Below, in pieces: positions 51,510-60,882 of a stretch of DNA of 64,000 bases (position 1 is the stretch's first letter; each line of letters begins with the position of its first letter). The DNA is from Ornithinibacillus sp047228935 (GTDB taxonomy: Bacteria; Bacillota; Bacilli; Bacillales; Amphibacillaceae). Where the stretch lies: contig NZ_JBFEGG010000003.1 of NCBI RefSeq assembly GCF_047228935.1, positions 310,001 through 374,000 on the forward strand, written 5' to 3'. The notes beneath the pieces are model-generated. The model made no database searches. It was given only the letters and a program-made list of their open reading frames with translations, and was not told the origin of the DNA. Made by a program: the position numbers and the translations under genes.

Positions 51510-54386
51510 ATGCCAAGTAAAATGATTGATATTAAAGGTGCACGGGCACACAATTTAAAAAATATTGATATATCGATACCCAAAAACAAACTAGTAGTTG
51601 TAACAGGTCTATCTGGTTCCGGGAAATCGTCGCTAGCCTTTGATACGATTTACGCTGAAGGGCAAAGACGTTATGTAGAGTCGTTATCTGCATACGCTCG
51701 TCAGTTTTTAGGTCAAATGGATAAGGCGGATGTTGATACTATTGATGGGTTATCTCCAGCAATTGCGATTGATCAAAAAACAACAAGTAGAAATCCACGT
51801 TCAACAGTTGGAACGGTAACCGAAATATATGATTACTTACGACTTTTATACGCTAGAATTGGGCATCCAGTATGTCCTAACCATGGGATTGAAATTTCCT
51901 CACAAACGGTTCAGCAAATGGTTGACCGTATTATGGAATACCCAGAAAGAACGAAAATGCAGCTTCTAGCACCAGTTGTATCTGGTAGAAAAGGAGAACA
52001 TGTAAAAGTATTAGAAAACCTGAAAAAAGAAGGCTTTGTTCGTATTCGTGTTGATAAAGAAATGCGAGAGGTTACAGAAGATATTAAACTAGAAAAAAAT
52101 AAAAAACATACAATTGAAGTAGTAGTCGACAGATTGGTTGTGAAACACGGTATTGAAGCAAGACTTAGTGATTCATTAGAGACAGCGCTAAAGCTCGGTG
52201 AAGGAAAAGTTGTAGTAGATGTAATGGATGAAGAGGAGCTTATATTTAGTGAGAATCATGCTTGTCCTATATGTGGATTTTCCATTGGCGAACTAGAGCC
52301 TAGATTATTCTCTTTTAACAGCCCATTTGGTGCATGTCCAACCTGTGATGGACTTGGAACCAATTTAGAAGTTGATGTGGACTTAGTTATTCCGGATTGG
52401 GATAAAACGTTAAATGACAATGCAATTACTGCATGGGAGCCGGTAAGCTCTCAATATTACCCACAGCTTCTAAAAAGTGTATGTGAACATTTTGACATTG
52501 ATATGGATATACCTGTAAAAGATATCCCGAAAGAACAAATGGACAAAATTTTATATGGGAGTGGTAATGAAAAAATTCATTTCTACTTTAAAAGTGACTT
52601 TGGACATACACGCAATGGAATGATTCAATTTGAGGGGGTTGTAAATAATATTGCCCGCCGGTATAAAGAATCATCCTCGGATTACGTTCGTGAAAGTCTG
52701 GAAAAATATATGGCTCAAAAACATTGTCCGACATGTAAGGGGCATCGTTTAAAAGAAGAAGCGTTGGCGGTTAAAATTGACGGTCTTCATATTAGCAACG
52801 TAACAGATTTTTCCATTACAGATGCTATGAACTTTTTCCAAGAATTAAATCTTAGTGAAAAAGAAAAGCAAATTGCTAAGTTACTAATAAAAGAAATTAA
52901 TAATCGTTTAGATTTCTTAAATAATGTAGGACTAGATTATCTTACTTTATCCCGTACTGCTGGGACGCTTTCAGGTGGAGAGGCACAACGAATTCGTCTA
53001 GCTACCCAAATCGGTTCTGCCTTAACAGGTGTTCTTTATGTGCTAGATGAGCCGTCTATCGGTCTTCATCAACGTGACAATGATAAGTTAATTGAAGCAT
53101 TAAAAGGAATGCGCGATTTAGATAACTCACTAATTGTCGTGGAACATGATGAAGATACGATGTTAGCAGCAGATTGGCTAATTGATATTGGTCCAGGTGC
53201 AGGAGAACATGGGGGACAAATCGTGGCTAGTGGTACACCGGAAGAAGTGATGAAAAGTAAAAAATCACTAACTGGTCAGTACCTTTCTGGCAAAAAATAT
53301 ATACCATTACCTGTTGAGAGAAGAAAACCAGATAAACGTTTTATTGAAGTAGTCGGAGCAAAGGAAAATAACTTGAAAAATGTATCAGTAAAAGTTCCAG
53401 TTGGACTGTTTAACGTTGTAACAGGAGTGTCTGGATCAGGTAAAAGCTCTCTCGTTAATGAAATCATCTTTAAATCACTATCAAGAGAACTTAACCGTAG
53501 TAAACAAATTCCCGGTGTGCATAAGGAAATTAAAGGATTAGAGCACTTAGAAAAAGTCATCAACATCGATCAATCGCCAATAGGACGTACACCAAGATCA
53601 AACCCTGCAACGTATACAGGTGTATTCGATGATATTCGTGACGTATATGCATCTACTAATGAAGCGAAGATCCGTGGATATAAAAAGGGACGTTTTAGCT
53701 TTAATGTCAAGGGTGGCCGTTGCGAGGCTTGTAAAGGTGACGGGATAATTAAAATTGAAATGCACTTCTTACCTGATGTCTATGTCCCGTGTGAAGTATG
53801 TCATGGGCAGCGTTACAACAGGGAAACATTAGAAGTAAAATATAAAGGGAAAAGTATTGCTGAAGTGTTGAATATGACCATAGAGGAAGCATTAGAGTTC
53901 TTTGCCAATATCCCTAAAATCAAGCGTAAGATCCAAACGATTGTGGATGTTGGATTAGGTTATGTTAGACTTGGTCAACCAGCCACAACATTATCTGGTG
54001 GGGAAGCGCAACGCGTGAAGCTTGCGAGTGAACTCCATCGCCGGACTAATGGTAAAACAATGTACATTCTAGACGAGCCAACTACTGGTCTTCATGTGGA
54101 TGATATTAGCAGGTTATTAAAGGTCTTACAAAGATTAGTTGATAATGGTGATACGGTACTCATCATTGAACATAATCTCGATGTTATAAAGACGGCTGAC
54201 TATCTAATTGATCTAGGTCCTGAAGGTGGTGCTGGTGGCGGTCAAATCATAGCAACAGGAACTCCAGAGCAAATTGCTGAACATCAAGCTTCTTATACTG
54301 GTCGATATTTAAAACCAGTACTTGAACGAGATAGAAAAAGACAAGAAGATGAATTAAAATCGAAAGAGAAGGTTAGTACGAAATAA
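51510..54386 (+). CDS. uvrA: excinuclease ABC subunit A
   Basis: ABC-type damage sensor of excision repair, 958 residues. Two Walker A sites (GLSGSGKSS near residue 32, GVSGSGKSS near 640), two LSGGEAQR signatures, and the zinc modules (CPICGF...CPTC near 250, CEACKGDG...CEVC near 740) are intact. It ends with a lysine/glutamate-rich tail. Operon partner of uvrB. Confidence 0.98.
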   Translation: MPSKMIDIKGARAHNLKNIDISIPKNKLVVVTGLSGSGKSSLAFDTIYAEGQRRYVESLSAYARQFLGQMDKADVDTIDGLSPAIAIDQKTTSRNPRSTVGTVTEIYDYLRLLYARIGHPVCPNHGIEISSQTVQQMVDRIMEYPERTKMQLLAPVVSGRKGEHVKVLENLKKEGFVRIRVDKEMREVTEDIKLEKNKKHTIEVVVDRLVVKHGIEARLSDSLETALKLGEGKVVVDVMDEEELIFSENHACPICGFSIGELEPRLFSFNSPFGACPTCDGLGTNLEVDVDLVIPDWDKTLNDNAITAWEPVSSQYYPQLLKSVCEHFDIDMDIPVKDIPKEQMDKILYGSGNEKIHFYFKSDFGHTRNGMIQFEGVVNNIARRYKESSSDYVRESLEKYMAQKHCPTCKGHRLKEEALAVKIDGLHISNVTDFSITDAMNFFQELNLSEKEKQIAKLLIKEINNRLDFLNNVGLDYLTLSRTAGTLSGGEAQRIRLATQIGSALTGVLYVLDEPSIGLHQRDNDKLIEALKGMRDLDNSLIVVEHDEDTMLAADWLIDIGPGAGEHGGQIVASGTPEEVMKSKKSLTGQYLSGKKYIPLPVERRKPDKRFIEVVGAKENNLKNVSVKVPVGLFNVVTGVSGSGKSSLVNEIIFKSLSRELNRSKQIPGVHKEIKGLEHLEKVINIDQSPIGRTPRSNPATYTGVFDDIRDVYASTNEAKIRGYKKGRFSFNVKGGRCEACKGDGIIKIEMHFLPDVYVPCEVCHGQRYNRETLEVKYKGKSIAEVLNMTIEEALEFFANIPKIKRKIQTIVDVGLGYVRLGQPATTLSGGEAQRVKLASELHRRTNGKTMYILDEPTTGLHVDDISRLLKVLQRLVDNGDTVLIIEHNLDVIKTADYLIDLGPEGGAGGGQIIATGTPEQIAEHQASYTGRYLKPVLERDRKRQEDELKSKEKVSTK

Positions 54387-54390
54387 TTAT

Positions 54391-54424
54391 GGATGTCTCA
54401 GAATCTGTCTGAGACATCCTTTTC
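54391..54424 (+). terminator. terminator after uvrA
   Basis: GGATGTCTCAGA / TCTGAGACATCC perfect stem followed by TTTTCC. Confidence 0.92.
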
Positions 54425-54501
54425 CTTATCTAAGCGTTATTTTTGACGTACTATGTTCATTTCGGTAATGTAAAAAGTAGAAATGTACTAGGAGGAAGAC
54501 T

Positions 54502-54855
54502 ATGAAACCGATTGAGCTTGATAAAGTCCAAGATAAGCTTGAAAGCTTCGTTGGAAAAGATGTTTATGTTCATTTAGAAACGACAAATGGCGCATACGCA
54601 AGTCATGTTAATGAGAAAGCATATAATGTAGGAGCTTATATACGCAATGCAAAAGTACGTTTTAATCAAGCTAAAATAGTTGGAGATGGTAAGACCTATC
54701 GTGCAGGTTTAAAAATGGATATCGGGTGGATTTACGCGGAAGGATTAACGGATTGGACAATTCACGAAGGTGAGAAACTGTTAATGGCTGGACACGATCG
54801 TGAAGGGCGTTTAATGGTTGCTTTACAAATTAGTGAAACACCGTTTAATTACTAA
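54502..54855 (+). CDS. yojF: YojF-family (DUF1806) protein
   Basis: A 117-residue soluble protein of the DUF1806 family that is regularly adjacent to bshB2 in Bacillaceae. GKDVYVHLETTNGAYASHVNEKAYNVGAYIRNAKV is typical. Function unknown, possibly connected with bacillithiol metabolism by context. AGGAGGAAGA precedes the ATG. Confidence 0.9.
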   Translation: MKPIELDKVQDKLESFVGKDVYVHLETTNGAYASHVNEKAYNVGAYIRNAKVRFNQAKIVGDGKTYRAGLKMDIGWIYAEGLTDWTIHEGEKLLMAGHDREGRLMVALQISETPFNY

Positions 54856-54882
54856 TTGGTACGAGAAAGAAGGGTGAACAAA

Positions 54883-55554
54883 ATGGAAAAACATAAACAT
54901 GTTGTTGTCATCTATCCACATCCAGATGATGAATCATTCGGAGCGGCTGGGACGATTGCAGAATTTCGTGAGCAAGGTGTTCCGGTAACATATCTTTGCG
55001 GAACATTAGGTGAAATGGGAAGAAATATGGGTAACCCAACTTTCGCTAACCGTGAAACACTACCAGAAATCAGAAAAAAAGAAATTACCGAAGCTAGTAG
55101 AGTGTTAGATATGGAGTTACGTCTTTTAGGATATCGGGACAAGACGTTAGAATATGAAGATCGTAATGAAGTAGCTCTTCATTTAAAAAGTATTTTAGAC
55201 GAAATAGAACCAACCCTTGTCATTACCCACTATCCAGACCATGCTGTACATCCAGATCATAATGCACTTGGTGCTGCAGCTATTGAAGCAGTTCGCTTAA
55301 TGAATCCAGAAAAACGTCCTATCGTATGGGCACAGGCGATTACACGTACCCACATTGAGGACTTAGGTAAACCAGATGTTATTAAGGACGTTCGAGATAA
55401 TTTTGATAAAAAAATGGAAGCAATCCTTTGCCATCAATCTCAAGCTAGTGGTGTTATCCGTAGCTGGAATCAAAGTGAGGACTTGAGCGATGATTTGAAA
55501 GAACAAGCAAAAGAACGATTAGGTTTTGAGTCATTTTATATTTGGAAATTTTAA
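54883..55554 (+). CDS. bshB2: bacillithiol biosynthesis deacetylase BshB2
   Basis: A zinc-dependent LmbE-type deacetylase of 223 residues that removes acetyl from GlcNAc-malate (and may act on bacillithiol conjugates). The metal motif PHPDDE is near residue 14 and HPDH near 123. ATG 54883 follows GAAGGGTGAAC; a TTG at 54856 just after yojF is less likely. It is coupled to yojF with 27 bases between. Confidence 0.94.
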   Translation: MEKHKHVVVIYPHPDDESFGAAGTIAEFREQGVPVTYLCGTLGEMGRNMGNPTFANRETLPEIRKKEITEASRVLDMELRLLGYRDKTLEYEDRNEVALHLKSILDEIEPTLVITHYPDHAVHPDHNALGAAAIEAVRLMNPEKRPIVWAQAITRTHIEDLGKPDVIKDVRDNFDKKMEAILCHQSQASGVIRSWNQSEDLSDDLKEQAKERLGFESFYIWKF

Positions 55555-55560
55555 ATTGAA

Positions 55561-55592
55561 TCCCCTGCGCTATGTAGTGCAGGGGATTTTTT
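55561..55592 (+). terminator. terminator after bshB2
   Basis: TCCCCTGC / GCAGGGGA stem followed by TTTTTT. Confidence 0.92.
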
Positions 55593-55695
55593 GGGTTTAG
55601 CGTTGCTGCGGGGATGTTGAAGTGGATTGGTACAGTGGGACTGCTTCCACCATTCTGAAGTTACATCAACCTATATTCACGAGCTATCGGGTTCA

Positions 55696-56233
55696 CATGA
55701 GTCCAAGCCTGAAGTAGATGCACCCAACCCCCAGTCACATGAACCCAAACACGAAGAGGATGTGCCCACCTCGAATCGGATGAGTCCAAAAGCCAAATAG
55801 ATGCACCCGCCCCTGAATTACATGAGCCCAAAAGTCTGTTGGATGTGCCCACCTCGAATTGGATGAGTCCAAAAGTCCAAAAGAAGCGCCCACCCCGTAG
55901 TCTCATGAGCCCAAAAGACAAAAAGAAGCGCCCGCCCCTGAATAACATGCGCCTAAAAGTCTATTGGATGTGTTCACCTCGAATCGGATGAGCCCAAAAG
56001 TCCAAAAGATGCACCCGACCCGTAGTCTCATGAGCCCAAAAGACAAAAAGAAGCGCCCGCCCCTGAATAACATGAGCCCAAAAGTCTATTGGATGTGCCC
56101 ACCTCGAATCGGATGAGCCCAAAGGTCAAAAAGAAGCGCCCGCCCCTGAATAACATGAGTCCAAAAGTCTAACGGATGGACCCGACCCCAAATAGCATGC
56201 GCCCAAACACAAAGTAGATACCCCCACTCAACT
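55696..56233. repeat. degenerate 41-42-bp tandem repeat array (about 13 units)
   Basis: Units such as TGAGCCCAAAAGACAAAAAG followed by AAGCGCCCGCCCCTGAATAA CA recur about 13 times at 41-42 bp. Each unit is itself two ~21-bp halves, both carrying a variant of ATGAGCCCA or ATGCGCCC. The array is far richer in C and G than the rest of the window and has a strong strand bias (C-rich on plus). The minus strand has an open frame over part of the array, but without a ribosome site. It fills a ~750-base gap between bshB2 and yvlD; the ~100 bases on each side show nothing further. Confidence 0.88.
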
Positions 56234-56318
56234 ATTAAAAAGAGACAACCATAAGAAGGAGAATCTGTTTTTATGTAGAATAGATTATCATGTAAGGATA
56301 TGAAGGGTGGTGGGTATA

Positions 56319-56678
56319 ATGTTTTTGCGAGGGATATTGTCTCTAGTTTTAAATGCTATTGCGTTAATTGTAGTGGCGCAGCTTTTTGATTCCTTTCATT
56401 TGGAGGGATTTGGTACAGCGCTTTTAGCCGCATTCATATTAGCGGTGCTTAATGTAATTGTTAAACCAATTCTAGTGATTTTAACTTTACCTTTTACCAT
56501 ATTAACATTAGGGCTATTCTTGTTTGTCATTAATGCGGTAACATTAATGATTACGCAAGGAGTGATTGGGGATTCTTTTGTGATAGAGGGATTTGGTACA
56601 GCACTTCTGGCAGCTGTTATTCTATCTATTCTAAACTTACTACTTAATAGACTAGTTAAAGATACATTAACTTCATAA
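56319..56678 (+). CDS. yvlD: YvlD-like phage-holin-family membrane protein
   Basis: A 119-residue protein with four membrane spans, of the family annotated phage holin IV (YvlD). FGTALLAAFILAVLNVIVKPILVILTLPFTILTLGLFLFVINAVTLMI is highly conserved; the motif EGFGTALLAA occurs twice, pointing to an internal duplication. ATG 56319 follows AAGGGTGGTGGG. Bacillus YvlD is in an envelope-stress operon; here it stands alone upstream of hprK, as in many Bacillaceae. Confidence 0.9.
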   Translation: MFLRGILSLVLNAIALIVVAQLFDSFHLEGFGTALLAAFILAVLNVIVKPILVILTLPFTILTLGLFLFVINAVTLMITQGVIGDSFVIEGFGTALLAAVILSILNLLLNRLVKDTLTS

Positions 56679-56688
56679 TGTATACGCT

Positions 56689-56721
56689 AAGCATAGGAGG
56701 TACACCCTATGCTTTTTTTCT
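56689..56721 (+). terminator. terminator after yvlD
   Basis: AGCATAGG / CCTATGCT stem followed by TTTTTTTCTTTT. Confidence 0.92.
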
Positions 56722-56817
56722 TTTAACAACCTGAACACTAGTACATCTTTTTTCCTTCCTTTTATAAAAATATGCTACAATGGGAAGCAGTTAGGACTGC
56801 TAATGGAGGAAAGGTAA

Positions 56818-57753
56818 ATGACAACAATCGTACGTACTAAAGAATTGCTGGAAAACTTCAATTTAGAGTTAGTAGCTGGTGAGGAAGGCATACATAGAGA
56901 AATTACAACAAGTGATATTTCTCGTCCTGGTATTGAAATGACGGGATATTTTAAGTATTACCCAAAAGAAAGATTGCAGTTAATTGGTAAAACAGAAATG
57001 ACTTATTTTCTGGATTTAAGCCTGGAAGAGCAGCAAGATAGAATGGAAAAAATCTGTACTGATATTACACCGGGTATTGTTGTAACGAGAGGCATGACAA
57101 TTCCTCAGGTGATGATTGATGCTTCCAATAATTCTGGGGTACCAATTCTCCATTCTCCGAGGAAAACAACAAGGGTTATAAGTAGACTGACAAATTTCCT
57201 AGAGGCGAAGTTTGCACCGTTTACAGCAATTCACGGGGTGCTAGTAGATATTTATGGTGTTGGGGTATTAATCACTGGCCAGAGTGGTGTCGGTAAAAGT
57301 GAAACGGCACTAGAACTAGTAAAACGTGGTCATCGACTAGTCGCTGATGATAGTGTTGAAATTCGCCAAGAGGATTATGATACATTAATCGGAAATTCTC
57401 CACCATTAATTGAGCATTTACTAGAAATCCGTGGTCTTGGGATTATTAATGTCATGACATTATTTGGTGCTGGTGCCGTACGTAGTAATAAGAAGATATC
57501 TTTAATTATTAACTTGGAAATTTGGGATCCGAAGAAGCAGTACGATCGATTAGGATTAGATGAAGAAAAAATGAAAATTATGGATGTGGAGCTTCCGAAA
57601 GCAACGATTCCGGTTCGCCCAGGGCGTAACTTAGCAGTTATTATTGAGGTGGCAGCGATGAACTTCCGTTTAAAGCGTATGGGTGTCAATGCGGCAGAAG
57701 AGTTTTCGGAACGATTATCAAAAATGATTGTACAAGAGAAGGAACAGGAGTGA
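56818..57753 (+). CDS. hprK: HPr kinase/phosphorylase
   Basis: Phosphorylates HPr on Ser46 to trigger carbon catabolite control, and reverses it. 311 residues. His139 in AIHGV, Walker A GQSGVGKS (154-161) and the HprK signature LLEIRGLGIINVMTLFGAGAV (~203-223) are intact. Followed four bases later by lgt. AATGGAGGAAAGGTAA precedes the ATG. Confidence 0.98.
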   Translation: MTTIVRTKELLENFNLELVAGEEGIHREITTSDISRPGIEMTGYFKYYPKERLQLIGKTEMTYFLDLSLEEQQDRMEKICTDITPGIVVTRGMTIPQVMIDASNNSGVPILHSPRKTTRVISRLTNFLEAKFAPFTAIHGVLVDIYGVGVLITGQSGVGKSETALELVKRGHRLVADDSVEIRQEDYDTLIGNSPPLIEHLLEIRGLGIINVMTLFGAGAVRSNKKISLIINLEIWDPKKQYDRLGLDEEKMKIMDVELPKATIPVRPGRNLAVIIEVAAMNFRLKRMGVNAAEEFSERLSKMIVQEKEQE

Positions 57754-57757
57754 GAAT

Positions 57758-58624
57758 ATGAGTTGTGATGCACCAACTCTTGATCGGGTATTCCTACAAA
57801 TTGGTTCTTTACCAATCTATTGGTATGGAGTAATCATTGCTACAGGAGCATTTCTTGGTCTTTATATTGCAATGAGGGAATCGGATCGATTGGGACTGAA
57901 AAAAGATTTGTTCGTAGATTTAGTAGTTTTTGCAATTCCAATTTCAATACTTTTCGCAAGAATTTACTATGTGACATTTGAGTGGGAACGTTATGCCGGT
58001 GGCCCATGGTGGAAGGTATTTGCGGTTTGGGAAGGTGGAATTGCAATACACGGCGCATTAATTGGTGCGGTATTAACAGCTGTAGTGTTTGCTCGTGTGA
58101 AAAAAGTACCTTTCTGGCAATTGGCAGATATTGCGGCACCTAGTTTAATTTTAGGTCAAGCAATTGGTCGTTGGGGTAACTTTATGAATCAAGAGGCCCA
58201 TGGTGGACCAATTACAGATTCTGGTGTGCTCGATATGCACTATACCCTTCTACCTGATTTTATTATGAATCAGATGTGTATAGAGGGAACACACTATTAT
58301 CCGACGTTCTTATACGAATCTTTATGGAATATTTTAGTACTTATATTACTATTATGGTTACGTCGGAAAAATCTAGTTCGTGGTACAGTATTCTTAATTT
58401 ACTTAGCAGCATATTCGGTAGGTCGTTTCTTCATTGAAGGGATGCGTACAGATAGCTTATACATTGTAGATAATCTTCGTACTGCGCAATTTATCTCTAT
58501 ATTAATTATCGTGGGTGCTATTGGTCTAATTATATATCGCTATAAAACAGTTAAAATGCGATATGACGATGTAGAAGGGAAGAAAAAGCCAGATAAAAAT
58601 AAAAAGTCTAAGAAGAAAAAATAG
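57758..58624 (+). CDS. lgt: prolipoprotein diacylglyceryl transferase
   Basis: Seven-span membrane enzyme that adds diacylglycerol to lipobox cysteines, 288 residues. The conserved signature RWGNFMNQEAHGGPI and HYYPTFLYES are present, with AIHGALIGAV before them. ATG 57758 follows ACAGGAGTGAG at the end of hprK. It matures the lipoproteins of this window (PBP, TAXI protein, CccB). The C-terminus is lysine-rich. Confidence 0.97.
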   Translation: MSCDAPTLDRVFLQIGSLPIYWYGVIIATGAFLGLYIAMRESDRLGLKKDLFVDLVVFAIPISILFARIYYVTFEWERYAGGPWWKVFAVWEGGIAIHGALIGAVLTAVVFARVKKVPFWQLADIAAPSLILGQAIGRWGNFMNQEAHGGPITDSGVLDMHYTLLPDFIMNQMCIEGTHYYPTFLYESLWNILVLILLLWLRRKNLVRGTVFLIYLAAYSVGRFFIEGMRTDSLYIVDNLRTAQFISILIIVGAIGLIIYRYKTVKMRYDDVEGKKKPDKNKKSKKKK

Positions 58625-58650
58625 CAGCCTTAGAAAGAGGGAAACGATAG

Positions 58651-59610
58651 ATGTCTGGTATTATTATGCGAGGTTTTAAGCAAGGACTTCAAACAACCTG
58701 GACGTTAGGAAAGGTCATTTTTCCAATTACTTTGATCATTACGGTTTTACAATTTACTCCTGTATTACCCTGGATCATTGATAAAATTAGTCCATTAATG
58801 GGACTCCTAGGTTTATCAGGGGAAGCCGCTGTACCTCTCGTACTAGGTAATGCATTAAATTTATACGCTAGTATTGGTGCTATTATTTCCTTTGATTTTA
58901 CGGTGAAAGAAGTTTTTATCATGGCGATCATGCTTTCATTCTCACATAATTTATTTATCGAGTCGGCAGTGGCTTCAAAGGTAGGAATTAAGTGGTGGAT
59001 TATTATTAGTGTTCGTATTGGGCTTGCCTTAACTGCTGCAACGATTATTAACTTAGTTTGGCAAGGTGGTAGTGAGCAAGCGCAATACGGACTAATCTCT
59101 AATAATTCGACCGATTTATCAGGTTGGCTAGAGATTAGCATACACGGAATAACTACAGCATTACTTGCCGTTGCGCAGTTAGCTATAATCGTAATCCCGC
59201 TTATGGTCATCATGCAATTTTTAAGGGAAAAAGGATGGTTGACAAAGCTATCCAATGTCTTTGCTCCGATAACAAAAGTATTGGGTATGGAAAAAAATAC
59301 TTCGATGACATTAGTGGCAGGACTGACTATTGGGCTTGCATATGGAGCAGGTCTGATGATTCAAGCTGTGAAGGAAGACGGTGTTTCAAAGAAAGATATG
59401 ACGCTAGCTTTAATTTTTCTCGTTTCCTGTCACGCAGTAGTGGAAGATACACTAATATTTATTCCATTAGGCATTCCGGTTTGGCCCTTATTATTAATCA
59501 GGTTAGTAACTGCAACAGTTTTAACCATCACTATAGCCTTCATTTGGAAACGAGCAGACGAGCGTAAGAGAAAGGAAATCACCAATGAACATTCATACCA
59601 TACTATTTGA
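58651..59610 (+). CDS. yvoD: nucleoside-recognition (Gate) domain membrane protein YvoD
   Basis: A 319-residue polytopic membrane protein with the nucleoside-recognition/Gate domain. Spans alternate with motifs GLSGEAAVPLVLGNALNLYASIGAI and TLVAGLTIGLAYGAGLMIQ. Function unknown, with spore or transport roles suggested for relatives. Order hprK-lgt-yvoD-ppaX is conserved in Bacilli. It overlaps ppaX by 26 bases. Confidence 0.92.
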   Translation: MSGIIMRGFKQGLQTTWTLGKVIFPITLIITVLQFTPVLPWIIDKISPLMGLLGLSGEAAVPLVLGNALNLYASIGAIISFDFTVKEVFIMAIMLSFSHNLFIESAVASKVGIKWWIIISVRIGLALTAATIINLVWQGGSEQAQYGLISNNSTDLSGWLEISIHGITTALLAVAQLAIIVIPLMVIMQFLREKGWLTKLSNVFAPITKVLGMEKNTSMTLVAGLTIGLAYGAGLMIQAVKEDGVSKKDMTLALIFLVSCHAVVEDTLIFIPLGIPVWPLLLIRLVTATVLTITIAFIWKRADERKRKEITNEHSYHTI

Positions 59611-60220
59611 TTTGGACGGAACTTTAATTGATACGAATGAATTAATTAATGAATCCTTTAGACATACTTTTAAACAATTTGGTTTGGAATATACACATGA
59701 GGAGATTCTAGCCTTTAATGGTCCACCACTTCAAGCAACGTTTGAAAAAATTGACCTAGATAAAGCGGAAGCTATGATTTCCACATATCGAAAACATAAT
59801 CTTGCTCATCATGATAGTTATGTTAAAGCCTTTCCAAATGTGAAAGATACATTAGAACTATTGAAAGAAAGTGGATTAAAATTAGGTATCGTTACAACGA
59901 AAATGCGTAAGACAGCAATAAGAGGAATGAAGCTAACAGGAATCTATGATTATTTTGATACGATTATTGGTTTAGATGATATTACTAACGCAAAGCCACA
60001 CCCCGAACCCGTGTTAACTGCAATGAAATATTTAAATGCAGATCCAGAAACAACATTAATGATTGGAGATAATTCTCATGATATAGAGTCAGGTCAAAAC
60101 GCGGGTGTGAAAACTGCTGGAGTTTCCTGGTCACTTAAGGGTGAGGAAGCGCTAAGAAAATATAATCCTACTTATATGCTACAGGACATGAAGGATTTAA
60201 TTGAAATCATTGAGGTGTAA
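59585..60220 (+). CDS. ppaX: pyrophosphatase PpaX (HAD family)
   Basis: Hydrolyses pyrophosphate made when HprK dephosphorylates HPr-Ser-P, 211 residues. HAD motifs: ILFDLDGTLIDTN near residue 6, VTTK near 105, KPHPEP and MIGDNSHDIESGQNAG near 160. AAAGGAAATCACC precedes the ATG inside yvoD. Operon with hprK fits the reaction. Confidence 0.96.
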   Translation: MNIHTILFDLDGTLIDTNELINESFRHTFKQFGLEYTHEEILAFNGPPLQATFEKIDLDKAEAMISTYRKHNLAHHDSYVKAFPNVKDTLELLKESGLKLGIVTTKMRKTAIRGMKLTGIYDYFDTIIGLDDITNAKPHPEPVLTAMKYLNADPETTLMIGDNSHDIESGQNAGVKTAGVSWSLKGEEALRKYNPTYMLQDMKDLIEIIEV

Positions 60221-60222
60221 GT

Positions 60223-60771
60223 ATGCGAAACACAGAACGCCATCCTGTCCAAGAAAATAATTCACTTTGGCAAATTTATAAAACTGTCTCCTTTTGGAAG
60301 GTAGTTAAAAACTTTGTTGTCATTCAAATTGCCAGATATACTCCTTTTTTAAGTATGAAAAATTGGTTATATCGCGTATTTTTGCGTATGAAGGTTGGCA
60401 AGAAAACAGCTTTTGCGCTAATGGTGATGCCAGATATCATGTTCCCAGAAAAAATCACCGTCGGGGACAATTCGGTAATCGGTTATAACACGACGATATT
60501 AGCTCATGAATATTTAATTAAAGAGTATCGATTAGGAGAAGTCATCATTGGTAATGAAGTAATGATTGGTGCTAATAGCACAATTCTTCCCGGTATTACA
60601 ATTGGCGATGGTGCAATAGTTTCTGCAGGAACACTAGTCCATAAGGATGTGCCAGCAGGTGCTTTTGTCGGTGGTAATCCAATGAAAATGATTTATACAA
60701 AAGAAGAAATGGAGAATCGTGCGAAAGAATTCCTCCAGGATAGAATGAACCGCAATTCAACTAATGATTAG
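60223..60771 (+). CDS. yvoF: YvoF-like hexapeptide-repeat acyltransferase
   Basis: A 182-residue left-handed beta-helix acetyltransferase. Hexapeptide repeats run from about residue 70 (PEKITVGDNSVIGYNTTILAHEYL) to 150 (IGDGAIVSAGTLVHKDVPAGAFVGGNP). Acceptor unknown. GAGGTGTAAGT precedes the ATG, two bases after ppaX. Last gene of this operon. Confidence 0.92.
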   Translation: MRNTERHPVQENNSLWQIYKTVSFWKVVKNFVVIQIARYTPFLSMKNWLYRVFLRMKVGKKTAFALMVMPDIMFPEKITVGDNSVIGYNTTILAHEYLIKEYRLGEVIIGNEVMIGANSTILPGITIGDGAIVSAGTLVHKDVPAGAFVGGNPMKMIYTKEEMENRAKEFLQDRMNRNSTND

Positions 60772-60800
60772 AATTACATTAGTTGGTTGTGGTTTTTTTA
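60758..60800 (+). terminator. terminator overlapping the yvoF stop codon
   Basis: CAACTAATG / CATTAGTTG stem whose left arm is within the last codons of yvoF, followed by GTTTTTTTAATG after a few bases. Confidence 0.8.
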
Positions 60801-60882
60801 ATGCATTTTTCCCACATGCATTCTAAAAAGAAAGGACTAACTAATAGATTAGTATTAATAAATATTTTAAGGGGGAACGGTA

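Noticed and set aside
55661..55948. Minus-strand 95-codon open frame over the tandem repeat, encoding a 14-residue-periodic peptide
   Set aside because: No ribosome site was seen for it, it covers only part of the array and other units have stops; the frame follows from the 42-bp period.
55696..56233. CRISPR array
   Set aside because: The repeats are degenerate and directly abutting with no unique spacers, and no cas genes are present.
56319..56678. A real phage holin or prophage remnant
   Set aside because: YvlD proteins carry the holin family name only by similarity; no phage genes are nearby and the position before hprK is chromosomal.
59235..59567. Plus-strand 110-codon frame inside yvoD
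   Set aside because: It is an alternative frame of a conserved membrane protein gene and has no independent start signal.
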